DNA from: Allodiplogaster sudhausi
Lineage: Eukaryota; Nematoda; Chromadorea; Rhabditida; Diplogasteridae
Direction: 5' to 3'
NCBI GenBank assembly: GCA_945643635.1
Contig: CALZFC010000031.1
Location: 1,963,501-2,027,500, forward strand
Length of the DNA: 64,000 nt
Position numbers and translations under genes: made by a program. Within the stretch, counting starts at the first letter, position 1. Every line of letters starts with the position of its first letter. Below the pieces are notes generated by a model that worked only from the letters and a program-made list of their open reading frames with translations, did not search any database and was not told the origin of the DNA. Positions 23,096 to 36,138 of this stretch are shown here, one piece after another.

Positions 23096-23901
23096 TTAGT
23101 AAAACTCGAGTTTGTTCTCTGCCTCAACGCCATAGTTTCCCTTGTGCTCTTCGTACAGCTGAGTCAGCCGGTCGATGTAGAGAGCGTGGAGGGCGTCAAC
23201 CTGGACGAGAGTTATTCATGAAACTCGCATATCATTTTAGAGAAAGTACTAATAAAGTATGCATGTACATACTATAGAAATTGATTCAATGTCAGAAGAA
23301 CTTGCTCAAAAGACCTGTTCGGGGGTCGGATTTGCGGTTTTCTCAACGGGAATCGGTGCGCCCATCACGGTATTCAAGGGCTTCCTACAAAGCAAAAATT
23401 TTTTTCTCGTGACGAAAATTTTTCTGGTAATTCTGGAAACGTACTTCCAAAACCATTGAATAATTCTACGGTAACCAACGCACCGGAATGGAAGAAAGCC
23501 GAGGCTGTACTGGAAGATGCCGCGGCCACGAATGAGAGGAGGAGAGATCGACGTCTTCTTCTTCACCCAATCTTGTGCACTTCTCAGCCAAGAGCCCTGA
23601 AGGATTTCATTACAGCTTTCACTCTCTTTTCTACTCATGGGCGGAAATGAGGTGAGAAGTATAATACGTGAGGGAGAGAGAGGGAGGGAGATAGCGAGAG
23701 AGAAATGATAAGAAAAAGGCCTACCCGTGGATTGGCCGCCTGGATGTAGAGGTCGTTCTCGCCAAAGCAGAAGACCGGAACGAGATGAGCACCCGTCTCG
23801 AGAGCCATGCGCACGAAACCCTGAAGGAGGAGGAGAGAGAACGTGGCAGACAGAAAAAATGAGAAATCGTATTTGAATGAAGGAGAGGGTGAGAAAGAGA
23901 A

Positions 23902-23936
<35 letters not shown>

Positions 23937-24229
23937 AAGAGGGAAAGAGAGAAAAAAGATAAAGAGTGAAAAAGAGAAAAAGAAAAGTGAAAGTGAGTGA
24001 CAGATATAATGAGGCGAAGAGAAAGACTGACCTTCCTATTCTTGATGGTGAGTACATGTCTTCCTGGATGTGCCTCGAGTGCTTCCTCTGCTCCTCCAAC
24101 AACAAGAACGGCAGATTCGCCCGTCTTCTTGCCCGACAGCACGTATCTTTAATGTCTACTCATTCTCTCTCTCCTCTCTCTACTTTTCTTCTGTCGCTAT
24201 CTCTCACTCTCTCTCTCTCTCTTTCGCCC

Positions 24230-24280
<51 letters not shown>

Positions 24281-25715
24281 CTGCCACTATTTGGTCTTCC
24301 TTCTCTGACTTTTTCTTCACATATTAACTGAAATATGCAAATATAAATATAAATATATTAATCTCTATATATGAGATCTCTAACCTCAAGGATTCTTTCG
24401 AGCAATCGACCACTCCATGCAACAGAAGCCACTCGCGCCGCAGAGGGTAATAGAAGTTGGAGACCTAACAAAGCAATTCGTCCGTCACCTCTTGGTCATT
24501 CTCTCTTCGCTCATCTCTCTCTCTCTCTCTCACTCCCTCTCACTCTCCCCCCCCCTCTCTCTCCCTCTCTCCTTACAAGTGTGCAAGTGTGGAAGTTGAT
24601 GTTAGGGAAGCGGTCCATGACGCCGGTGGCATTGCCGAAGAAGTTGTATGCAGAGACAGAGATGATTCCGTGCGGGTGAAGGCACACCAAGTAATTCTGC
24701 AGGAGCATGTCTATTTAGTTTATTTCGGTCAGTGTTTAATATTTAATCCTTTTTCAGCACCAATTCAAATGCGAGGACATACATATGTACCTTGTCAGAA
24801 GGCAGATCAGCGGTGGCGTGGAATGTGATGGGGAAGTAGTTGGCGTACCAGCGATGGATTCCCAGGGTTGAGAAATACTTTGATCTGAGAAATAACACTA
24901 ATTAATCATATACTAATTAAAGTTATCCTTCTCCTTTTGAAAAAACTACTTTTGCGTCTTGAAGAAGAATCCTTGTACCTGTACGCGCCCATTCGCGGTG
25001 AGTCGCGGTCCCACCAATACCAGATTCCGTAGAGAGGAAGCAGCAGGAAGCCGCCGAAGAGCGTCTGCAAGCGAAGGATTGCGATGTGAATTAGCAGAAT
25101 TAGAAAACCAGTGCCTCATATGGTTCATTTCTTATGCTTGTCTTAAAGTACCAGGAAGACGGGGAGGAAGAAGATCATGAAGCAGGGCAGCCAGATGAAG
25201 ATGAAGAGATGGTAGAGGACACCGAGTGTCTGCAGACGGCGTTCGAGGGGGACGTGGAGGGGTGCGAACTCCATTCCCAGCACGGACTTCGACGCCGACG
25301 GCAGCATCATCACCTTCAAGTTTTACCCTTCGAAGTCGCGCTCTTTTCATACCACCGTGACAGGTCAATCAAAGGAATGCCCCGTGATAACAAAGCAAGG
25401 AAAACTAATGATACAAGATAAGAAGATTGCCATTCTAGTCTGATCGCCAACTTATGAACAATATACTAGTGCATTTTCATCAGTAAAGATCTTTAACCGC
25501 TTAAAAAGTAAATGTCATTGGCCTAAGGTTCTTACCTTATCAGTGTCATTGACAGAGGAGTCATTTCGAGTGTCGACTCCATTGCCGACTCCGCTGCTCT
25601 GCTCGGAGTTGGAGTGCCCATTTGTCACGAGCGGCTCCTCATCCGGCGCCGGGCCGTTCTCCGTCTCGGCCGTCGGCTTCCCTCCGGCTTTCTTGCCGGT
25701 TTTGGTAGGCGCCAT
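23096..25715 (-). CDS. DGAT2/MOGAT-family acyltransferase, array copy D (intact)
   Basis: The clearest member of the array. Exon 1 (25715-25536) encodes a hydrophilic N-terminus starting [12 protein letters not shown]. Exon 2 (25313-25152) has [20 protein letters not shown] and a hydrophobic segment ([18 protein letters not shown]). Then come [54 protein letters not shown] with the catalytic [88 protein letters not shown] and the last exon, ending NKLEFY with stop 23098-23096. Every intron phase I checked fits. The model is about 406 residues. Its extra N-terminal exon resembles that of C and differs from B. Substrate (mono- or diacylglycerol, wax alcohol) cannot be told from sequence. Confidence 0.92.
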
Positions 25716-26309
25716 CTGCTTGATGATTCAGAAGCCGTAAGAAGAAGAAGAACAACAACGTGAAAACTAACAATAGTCGAAATCGAATTTTCTCTAACGT
25801 CTTTTCATCTCTCTTCCATTCTTTTTTTCTTTCTTTCATTGTCTTTCTTTCTGGAGCGCATTGAACAAATTTCAAAAGGTATCAAAAAATTAAGAATAAG
25901 ATCAATAAGATAACTCGCTATCGGAAGGGCCAACACTTTTGCATTGCGTCTGCTCAGTGCATGACGCGACCACGTGAGATGACAAGGGACGGCGTGTTTT
26001 TATGCCATAAAGTGCAGAAGAAGTCAGAGAATGAGCAAGGAAAGAGAATTTCCCCATTTCTCCCCCTCATAAATCTCACCATTCCAACTTGACCTTTACT
26101 TTCAGCTTGGTATCTCTCGTATTTACAAAAACAGAAACTAAAGAGTGGCGAGAAGGGGAAGGAACTCTGCTGCTTGCGCTTCTGAGGAAGGAGGACCGCT
26201 CGCCAGGCGGAGCAGATAAGAGATGAAGGGAAGGCCAGGAAGAGGAGGGAGGAGCGAAGGGCAAGCCAAAACATGTTTACACTTCGGCAGAAGATACGGA
26301 AGGGGGGGG

Positions 26310-26349
<40 letters not shown>

Positions 26350-26918
26350 GGAGAGAGAAAATTAAATTGCAAGATTGTCGTCCCGTACTTTATACCTGCG
26401 TACACTTCATCAGATGAATGGTCACAGCTGCAATGCACGAGAAGGTGATACGGAAAATAAGATGATGGGGAGGCCAAAGAATGAGAGAGAAGAGGGCAGA
26501 GTAGAAAAGGCAGCAGAAGGCTGACCCTCCGAGGTAGAAGAAGAGAGGCTCTAGCAGCTAATGAGGGAATATCACTCGAGTGATAAGAACGCCTCCTTTT
26601 AGCGTGTTCATTCCTTGTGATATGGGAAGGACACCAGAGATATGGGAGTGATAGCGAGAGAGATATTGAGAAGGGAAGAGAGGTCAGAGATGCAGAGGGA
26701 GATCGAGGGAGGAAAGTTGGAGAGAGTGCAGAGGGCAAAGCAATATTATGACTATCAGAGTGGTTCCTTTCGAAGACAGAGAACGTCAGGGCAGCGAACA
26801 CACGCCACATAGAACAAATAACTCGTGCAAAAATGCAAGAACATCATGAGTTTCTTGGAATTGGAACTAATGGCGTCTGCGGTGCCAGCGAACAAGAGAA
26901 ATGTTCGATGTTCAGCTA

Positions 26919-26956
<38 letters not shown>

Positions 26957-27499
26957 ATCTCTTTTTTCATAACTCTTGCTATCTCTAACTATCGTTCACT
27001 CTCTCTCTCTCTCTATCTCTCTTGCTCCACATCACTCTCTCTCTATTTCGTTCTCTCTCTCTCTCTCTCTATCTCAATCCCCCCTAGTACCCTGTTTCAT
27101 CTGTTTCATACCGTGCCAATCTCTACTCCATAATTCGCCTCTCTCCACTCCATGGTTCGCGTGTCCACAGCATGGTCGATAGAGCTTGGATGACTTGGCA
27201 CACTTCTTGATCTCTTTATTTTAATCTCTCTTTATTTTAATCAATCTTCTCCCCTTCCCTTCTACATGTTGTTGAGTCGCGATGACAAGATGTTGCATGG
27301 CATGAAGAGATCCGTGCGAGGCCTCCCAGACCCCTTCAGTCTCGTGCACTCCTGAACCGATATTCAACAGGAGGGCACCAATAGTCTACATCAACTCTTA
27401 CTTGCTCGGGCAAAGAGGATGAAGATACGGCAAGCAATTCCTACAATAATATCTGTCAGTTCGGTCCAAGGTCCTGGTGGCGAGGGATATCATAGGTAG

Positions 27500-27549
<50 letters not shown>

Positions 27550-27562
27550 CAGAGGCAGAGGC

Positions 27563-27614
<52 letters not shown>

Positions 27615-28750
27615 GAAGGTGAGAGTGGGGAACAAAGAGTGGAGCTACAGCGTTCCTTGACTAGGAGCATATCAGGGAGATCTTTCGAGATGACGAATCG
27701 TCAGTGAATCCGACTGAAGTTGTCGATCAGAGGAGGAATAACTGCTGGAATAAAACAGACTTTTCTCTGCTTTCTCATTCAAGACGTGACCATTACGTCT
27801 GCATCCCAACATCGCTTCTTCTTCTTCTGTTCACATTTACTGGACTTTTAATGTAGCAAATCATTTTAAAGAATTAACACTCCACAAACTCTGCAATGTC
27901 TCTGATGTTGCTTCCTTTGTTATTCATGTCCGCATGCGCTCGTCCATCTAGCAAACACGACTTGTTTACTCATTTTCCGGACTATCACGTGCAGCTGCTC
28001 GTGAATTTATATATCTGCCGACATATTTATGGGCATTTAATACTTAAATGGTAGTGGTAATGATCCTAACTTGAAGTAAGTAAATAAATACAAAACCCCT
28101 AAAAGCTAAAGAAACAAAGTTTTTGAATGCAACCTCCTCGTGCGCGATGAGAGAAAAGCGAAAACATGCCCCTATGCCGCATTTCTCGGACGTCCCACTC
28201 ATCGGAAAAGCGTTTTTACTCTTCAAAACTGCTTCAGAAATATACTACGAAGTCTTAGCTATCGAATGAGCTCAAATGTCCCTTGGTTTCTCCAAACTAA
28301 TAGCGAAAAAAAGTCAAAATATTTTGCATGGTGTTGTTAACCGGCATCACAAACTTGACTGGCATCGCAAAGTTTTATCTTATAAACATGTGAATATTAT
28401 CACCGTTCGATAGCTCAGAGACTTGTCTTTCTTCTAATTTAGACTAAACTTTTATTTGAAGTCTTCTTTGTTTGTGGGAAAGCAAGAATGGATTCCAACT
28501 TGTGCTCCCTCCGTGTAATGCTCGCGGAAGAATTGCTCTTATCAAGAGAACATGGAGCCTTTCAGCATAACTCTACCATTTCCAGATAGCGCAATCTCTA
28601 CTCAATCGAATGATATATAATTTGTAATTTTTCATGATCAATAAAATTGAATATTCTTACCTTAAAGCGAACCATCTACCACTGCATGGCTTAGGAAAAG
28701 TCTCGCGTGAGGGACTAGTATGGTGTCCGCGCGTGGTCTAGCCAGGTTAC
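25716..28750. other. Intergenic between acyltransferase D and histone H1
   Basis: Divergent promoter interval. It holds several long (GA)n/(CT)n runs (26308-26350, 26924-26955, 27001-27075, 27505-27612). I found no coding exon with family resemblance on either strand. Confidence 0.6.
27505..27612. repeat. (GA)n microsatellite pair
   Basis: Two long AG runs separated by a short GAGACAGAGGCAGAGGC segment. The frames running through it in both directions are repeat translations. Confidence 0.9.
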
Positions 28751-28751
28751 A

Positions 28752-28787
28752 TATAAATAGAGAAAGTGAGGGACGCCCGTCCATTCA
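28752..28787 (+). promoter_or_regulatory. TATA box and probable initiator of histone H1
   Basis: TATAAATA lies at 28752-28759. TCAGTT at 28785-28790 gives an initiator-like A at 28787, about 35 bp downstream of the TATA start. The implied 5' UTR is about 170 nt before the ATG at 28959. Confidence 0.6.
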
Positions 28788-28958
28788 GTTCTCTTGCGAT
28801 CCCTCTAGGAGTGTTTAGGGATTTTCTTCTTTTTATCCACTTTTTTCCTGACCTTCGTTTCGGTTCCCTCGCGGCCGTGTGATAATCACTTGCGGCAAGC
28901 TTACATTGCAAACGCTCTACCTATTGCAGTTTGCTCATCCTCGCTCTCTCCTCTCGAT

Positions 28959-29913
28959 ATGTCGACCGAAGCAGTGATCACTGATGTTCCGGAGGTGGCC
29001 GCCGCGCCTTCGCCCGTACCAAAGAAGGCAGCGACGCATAAGAAGTCGAAGAAGGCGGCTGGCGCCAAGCCCAAAGCCGCGCCTGCATCGCATCCTCCAT
29101 ACTCCAACATGGTGAAGGCGGCCATCACCGAGCTCAAGGAATCCAAGGGATCTTCGCGCGCTGCCATCCTGAAGTACATCGTGCAGAACTACAACGTCGG
29201 CGAAAACCTTGCCCAGGTCGAGTGTTTTTTCCAGGATTTCGGAGGGACAAATTCTTGTTCATTGCTTGTTTTCTAACTTCTTAAATGCCTTCTTGATTAG
29301 AATGAATAACTTTTTCTTCACAGGTGAACGGCCGTCTCCGCAAGGCGCTGACCAGCGGCACGACGAACGGTCTGCTGAAGCAAGTGAAGGGCACGGGAGC
29401 GTCCGGCTCTTTCCGTCTCGCCGACGAAAAGAAGACAACGGAGAAGAAGAAGGCCACGAAGAAGGTCGTCAAGAAGCCCGTCGCCAAGAAGGCCGCCGTT
29501 GCTTCGCCCTCCAAGCCGGTCGTCGCCATTCCCAAGGCTGCTGCCGCCAAGCCCAAGGTATCTGCTCGCCTTCCTTATGGTACCTCATTGTAGTTACCAA
29601 GCCTTCTATTTTCTGAAGACGAGTTTAATCAGTAATTTGTTCGCTTTTACTCATTTTTACTTCGTATTTTGAGGCCGTGAAGAAGACGAAGTCGCCTGCG
29701 AAGAAGGCCGCAGCTAAGCCGAAGGTGGCCGAAAAGCCGAAGGCTACCAAGCCCGCGGCCGCCAAGAAGGCTGTGAAGTCGCCGAAGAAGGCCGCAGCCA
29801 AGCCTCCCAAGAAAGCCGCCGCCAAGTCTCCAAAGAAGGCCGCGAAGAAGCCGGCTACCAAGAAGGCCGTGGTCAAGGCTAAGCCTGCAGCTGCCGCCGC
29901 TGCGGCTAAATAG
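28959..29913 (+). CDS. Histone H1 (linker histone) with two introns
   Basis: Linker histone that binds the nucleosome dyad and compacts chromatin. Exons are 28959-29216, 29324-29557 and 29674-29913, all phase 0, giving 243 residues. After a short tail (MSTEAVITDVPEV) comes the winged-helix H15 domain: SHPPYSNMVKAAITELKESK, SSRAAILKYIVQNYNVGE, then (exon 2) VNGRLRKALTSGTTNGLLKQ and GTGASGSFRLADEKK. The rest is the Lys/Ala/Pro-rich C-terminal tail with repeated SPKKAA and AKPKKAA-type motifs. An in-frame upstream ATG at 28890 would add 23 residues, but the MSTEA start fits linker histones better. No replication-type histone stem-loop was noticed. A poly(A) signal follows, as expected for nematode H1 genes, which also carry introns. 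Confidence 0.95.
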
Positions 29914-30228
29914 GCCCATTCCCCGTCCCCGCTATAATGTTATTTTTTGTGTCATTTGTGCTGCCTCAAAGCTGTTTCCCATGCTACTGTTAACCGATCT
30001 TAATATCTACCGGTTTTCTTCTGTAACAGTTCACTCTCGTTGTTACATTTCGTTCTTCGCTAGTTCCAGGTGAACCTTAACCTTGTTACTTATATTCGAC
30101 AGGGAGCTATCCCTTCTTGTTGTACATAGGTGATTGTCCTTCTGATCTCGATACAGAACTTCTTTCCGAAGACTGTAGGGATGTTTTGTTCTCGTCTATT
30201 CTGTAACATTTACTCATGTTCCATGAAT

Positions 30229-30234
30229 AATAAA
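30229..30234 (+). terminator. Poly(A) signal of histone H1
   Basis: AATAAA lies 316 nt after the H1 stop and before the DcpS gene, in a T-rich 3' UTR. Confidence 0.6.
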
Positions 30235-30486
30235 GATTCATCTTATCCATTGTTACCAACGCTAGAGGTTTTTTCCACAGAAATTTATAAAAGATCGCTT
30301 GCTGCTGCTTTGGGGTAGTCATTGTGGTGTGGCGTCTACAGTAATATGCGAGGAGCAGCGTTGCCCTCCATTTCTGATATTACCGCCTAACGGACACTAT
30401 ATTCTTGGAATGCGACGTGCTATCATCATGTTTTATGATTCGTCATTGTGCATCCTTATCTACCTGAAAATTATGTCGTTAGAGGA

Positions 30487-32973
30487 ATGGCAGAAGCTGC
30501 TTCTGAAGTGGCCGCAATGAACGGAGAGAAGGCAGCTGGGCAGAATGGAAATGCTCAGCTAGAGGCGCAAGCTTGGCTCGCCGACGCCCGCTTCAAGGAG
30601 CTCCTGGGTGCGGATCCTTCTCACAAGGTTGCTCTCTTTGTGGAAGCTTTTGTTTATAATAATAGCGCGATAACTTTATCCCATGAATTATTTTCTTTTT
30701 CTCTCTCCTTAATATTGTATTTTCTATCGTCCTAACAACTTCTTCAGTCCCTTTTCGTTCTGCTGGAGAAGAAGAATGGCGAGCAGGGAGTGCTTGCCGC
30801 GAACAAGTCTCCATTTGCCGAGTCCCCAGAGGTTGTTACGTAATTTTTTTAAACAAGAATAGCTGACTAATCAAATTGTTGTCGAAAGCAAGTTTATGCT
30901 AATTACTTACAACCCATCTCCTTCTTGATTAAGGATGTGAACAAGCTAATCGAGTCGGCTCAACTCACGGAGGTGGCTCGCAATGATGTCTTCGGTAACT
31001 ACTCGGCTACGGTAGCACCAGAACTCAATTGTTTGTTCTTTCCACGATATCCTGGCCTTGTCTTTCCTTTTCTAATTGCATTGCTTTCCATCACAGGCCT
31101 GACCGCGCAGCTGATCTTCCCCGCCAACGAGAAGATCATCGCCAAGTACCGCAGAGAAGAGAAGTTCGTGATCCGCGAGACTCCCGAAGACTACGCCACT
31201 CTCACGCTCGAATGGATCAACAAGCACCAGCACGATCTCAATGTCAGTCTGTTTCGAGGAATTCATGGAGATGATCTGTATAGAAGAAGATGAAGGGATG
31301 CTCGCCCGTAGCAGCAACGGCCGGGTTATCCAGCACCCAACTTTCCCAGCCTTTCCGGATTCTATCTGGAACATAATCTCACTGTGGGAGTGAAGATCCA
31401 AATTGTTGCGTTCTTATCCTCATTCTTTCCTGGCTTCTCTTCTCGTGACGGTCTCTCCCACGACATATCATTTTATAACCGTCTTTTCTCCTAATGATTG
31501 TTTCGTTTTGTAGTGGGTCTACAACCTTCTCGATGGTCGCGCCGAGGCTGATCGCGTCATCTTTCATGTATGGTTTTATCTTCCCTTTTTATTGTTAGAA
31601 AACAAAATTCTTAACTAATGATGACCTGTCTGCCGAACTGTTGAGAAGTGATGCCAATATAGCAGAAGCTTGTTATTGATGTGAATATAGCAGAGATTAT
31701 GAATCCCTCATCAATCTTATTGAAAACTTTATTTTCAAGGACCCCGACCCGCAGAATGGATTCATGCTAGCTCCAGATCTCAAATGGAATGGCAAGGATC
31801 TAGAGAATCTCTACGTTCTCGCCATTGTTAAACGTCATGGTATCAAGTCTATCCGGTAGGATTTAATCTTATTGTATCATGACATTTTAATGGCAGGGCC
31901 ATCTGCCGTCTCTTGGCCAGCAATAGTAATCCGAAAGTTTTTTTTTACATTTAAAAAATTGAATATGAATTAAAAAAAAAGTGCATCCGCTTTTAGCAAC
32001 CTGGCAGCAGCGGATCTGCCGCTCCTGGAAGGGATTCGGGACAAGGGAGCGGACGCAATCCGAGAGAATTACGGAGTGCGGACTGACCAGGCTAGCATTC
32101 TTGCTTATCCTTTACATTCTATGCCATGAATTCCCAAGTGAAAACATTTTCCTTTCCCGAAAATGTGAATTTATGGTTAGAGTGACCGTTTGAATTACAA
32201 GATTAGTGAATAGCAGTATGCGCAACACACAGACCGTGTTTGACTATACTGTAATAGGAGCATATCTTGTAACATTGTGGAGTAACATATTAAAATAATT
32301 ATTAATTACACTAAAATATATTTATGGGATCACAATTGCATGATTATAACTGTTGAGGAAATTTGTAAGACAAATTTTTTTTAAAGAAATATTGTAATGT
32401 TCTCAACTAACCCTTGCATTCTCCGCAGCTGCGCGCGTACTTCCACTACCAGCCCACCTTCTACCATCTCCACGTCCACTTCGTCGCCCTCTCATACGAT
32501 GCCCCCGCTTCCCAGGTAACAACCAGTTATTCTCCGGTAATCGTCATGGCTTCTAGCAGTTGTTAGTAATAGCAAGGCCTGCAGAGAACGAGCAGTAGTT
32601 ATATATACAAATCAGTTCCGCGGGCACAAGTCCTCTCTTGAATTCATTGGTCCCGGTAAGAATCTATGGATACTGTAGGTGGTATCCGCAGTTGCATTGG
32701 ACGACGTGATCAACAACATCAAGCTTATGCCTGACTTTTATCAGGTTTGTAAGGAGTTTATTGCTTCTGTTTCGATTTCTCACTAAAGTCGTTTTGTTAA
32801 CTGTGTTTTTTTTCTCCATTAAAAAGGGAAATATTGTGTTATGAGTGCAATGAGTTTGGATTGCCTTGTGTCTTCACTGATTATCTTTCCAGAAGGCGAC
32901 TCTTACCTTCGCTCGGAAGAAGAGTGATCCGCTTCTCGAGATGTTCCGCCAAGCCGGCAGAGCCTCCGAATAA
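30487..32973 (+). CDS. Scavenger mRNA-decapping enzyme DcpS (HIT family)
   Basis: DcpS hydrolyses the m7GpppN cap left after 3'-5' mRNA decay, releasing m7GMP. Ten exons: 30487-30627, 30748-30831, 30934-31030, 31097-31242, 31514-31567, 31740-31855, 31997-32090, 32429-32515, 32679-32744, 32893-32973. All phases join, giving 321 residues (human 337). Visible family landmarks are LIFPANEKIIAKY, FVIRETPEDYATL, WVYNLLDGRAEADRVIF, FMLAPDLKWNGKDLENLY, KRHGIKSIRDL-type sequence and the histidine triad YHLHVHFVAL in exon 8, with all three His present. The C-terminus is ATLTFARKKSDPLLEMFRQ. The intron 32091-32428 begins with GC (CAG|GCTAGC) and no nearby GT would keep the frame. The ATG at 30487 lies 6 nt after a TTAG, which could be a trans-splice acceptor; an in-frame upstream ATG near 30448 is less likely. 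Confidence 0.93.
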
Positions 32974-33942
32974 GGCAGGAGGTCAGGAATAGGGCCTTAT
33001 CCCTTTCCTTGGCCCATCTATAGCTTTCTACTCACTCTCTGTTTCTCTCTTTCGAATACATTTTTCTTCCCTTAATAGATCTTCCAAGTTGGCTTTATCG
33101 CATTTAAAGGGCGTGAGAAACAGTTTAAGCTCTGATTTTCAGTCATTCTCGTAGCCTTTATTCATCATTCCATTATTTTTATGCTTTACGGTATACGTTG
33201 TTAGTTTACCTAAAACATGTGTTGTTGTATCTCAAACCTTGCATGTTCGGGTTGTTTAGGATTATCTAGTTATTATTTTCTCTTCTTACGACGGTGTAAA
33301 AGAGGATAGAATGAAGAAATGGAACGAAGTCGTTTTTGGTGGAACACATGACGCCATTCCTGCTTTTTCCACAGATAATTTTTTTGCATCTGGTAAACTG
33401 GCATATTCTGAGGAACTGGGCTGAAGGAGATGAGATAATATACTATTGTCGAATGGAAGGGGAGACGAAGATAGTTTGGATGGAAGTGAGATGCCAAGTT
33501 AGTTAGAGCAGGAGGGATAAAGAACATCGCATCCAAAGAGACACTTGAAGACGCGGAATGGATGTTCTGGCTCTCATGATTTATACTGCTCAGAAAGACC
33601 GCCCAGGATGTGGCAGATCACTTGATTGGGTTGACTGGGCACGTGCTTTGGTGTGACTGTGATTTGTTTGCTTCTGATATGAGAAGAGTTATTTTTTATG
33701 CGGAAGAGGTTTGTTCCCTTTGCTTGCCCTGAATTTTGGAAGAGGAAAGAGAGAAAAGTGAGAGAGATAACCTGAAATAGAGAGTTTAGAGAAGTACAGA
33801 AAGAAAACATATAGTGAAAAATGCTGAGAGCGCAGGCATTGAATTCGCTCGACGAACAGATTTCGAGAATGCGCATACCTAGTGATGCGAGTGCGCTCTT
33901 AGGCAACAGAATACGAAAGAAGAGAGGATATCTATTCCATCC

Positions 33943-33994
<52 letters not shown>

Positions 33995-34138
33995 AAGAGA
34001 TGGTTCGGTGAAAAATAGGAGGCAAAAAAAAGAAAATTGTTCTAGAGTCTTTTGCTCACATTCATGTGCTATCCTGGGAAGGGAGTGATGAGAGATAAAG
34101 ATGCTGAGAGTGTGAGAGGGCGACAGAGATGGAGAGAA

Positions 34139-34170
<32 letters not shown>

Positions 34171-35377
34171 CTTGAGATGGGTAACGCCTGAAATGCATCC
34201 CAAACCCCAGTCGGCTTAAAACCTGAAGCGTGCTCTGCTCAACGAATCGGAGGCGATTGTCGACGGGCAACGGCAGCTGACCACTTTATGCTTCGAGTTT
34301 CCTTGTCAAACCAAACTTTGTCTGATCACTCTTTATCACTCTCTCTGTTCTCTCTCTCTCCTCGTCTCCCTATATCTCTCGCCCTCTCTCTCTCTCGCTC
34401 ATTTTCTTCTGCTACGTCTAGCTATCGGCATACTCTTTGTAATCGTGATATATTTCGCAAGTAAGCTGCCTTTGCCTTTTCCTTTCATTTCCAGGCAGTT
34501 ATGATCAGCATGAATGTAGTGGTGGTGAGAAAGAGAAGAGTGGTGAGCAGATCATCAGCTGTTGATGGATGTTTAACAATATCCACTTTTTATTTGCATG
34601 CTCGATGTGAGCTTGTCTTGACGTCAGAGAAAGAGGGAACGATGTAGAGAGAAAGAAAGAGAGAGAGAGAGAGTCAGAGAGAGAGAGAAAGGAAGAGTGA
34701 CGTAGAGAGAGCGAGAGATTCAGAGAGCAAAGAAGTGCCGCCCACGTCACGCCCAAGTCTTCGTAATTGCCCTCTCTCTCTGGGAACGCCCGAATTATCT
34801 CAGTCCCACATTTCCGTGTCTCTTTGCCATCTCTGTCATGTTAATGCGTAATCAGATGTCGCCAGGTGGCTTCTATCCAACTTAAAAGGAGATGTGGACG
34901 TGTCTATCAGACTTTTATTTGCTATCACAAAATTAGCTACTAGATTACTGATATAATATGAGTTCGGTTATTGTTGTGTGGAGGGGGGAGGGGGTTGCGC
35001 ATGTCGGATGAGCCCAACAGTGTTAGAGATACAGTGTGTGTGAGAGAGAGAGAGACGGAGAAAGAAAAGAGTGGGAGGAGGAGAGAGAGAAGGAAGGAAA
35101 AGAGTGATAAATAGATATATGATATGGAAAGGGATTTGACTGATAGCTGTGTACGAATGACTGAATGACTATGTGCACGGTAGAGCTCCTGCAATGAGAG
35201 GCTAACCATAAGTGTTGGCAGCTGCAAAAGACTCCCTTTCTTCTGGGTTTCAAGATGCTAACCATTTTCTCTTACTATACGATATCTCCGTCATTCCTTG
35301 TCTCGTTTCTTCGCTTATTCGTTTATACTCTTGCGGAGCAATCTCTTAAGGAGAAGGGTTCTGGAAGAAGAAGGAGA

Positions 35378-35464
<87 letters not shown>

Positions 35465-36090
35465 AATGGGGGAGCGTGATTCGTTGTTCGAATAAGAAAA
35501 TGTTCGAATAATTGTGCCATAGTTCTGGACACTAGTCTATCGAATTATAGAAGCATTGTAAAGCTTGATAGGGACAAAGCGATTAGAAAGAGAGAAGAAT
35601 AAAGACAACGTGGGTGTAAGAGAGAGAACGAAATGAGGGAGAATAGAAGTTACGCCGGAGTATTTGGGCCGGCTCTGCTAATAAATTTAGGGTGATATTT
35701 TTTTTGTTGTATTTTAATGGTGATCTGATTTTAAATAAACTACTTCTCAGTGGTTGAATTTGCAAGGTTTTTTTTAATGTCTCTTCATATTTCTAAGCGT
35801 TTTAACAAGGAGATTAACAGCTACACCCTCATTCCATTACTATTACTATTAGCAGGACACCTAACAGAATTTTTTTTTTGAAATAACAGTTTTAAGGAAT
35901 ATGCATCTGGAAATCAAACGCGTACACTTCTTCATATTCTGAAGTTCTTCAGCTGCACATTTTGCATCGCTTTAATCCAGTCTGACTATTTATCACTGAG
36001 TCTCTTCCACTCTTCTCTCTTCCCGCCTCTTTCTCCCTCTGTCTCTCCCTGTCTCTCCCTCTGTCTCTCTCCCTCTCTCTCTCTCCCTCA

Positions 36091-36138
<48 letters not shown>

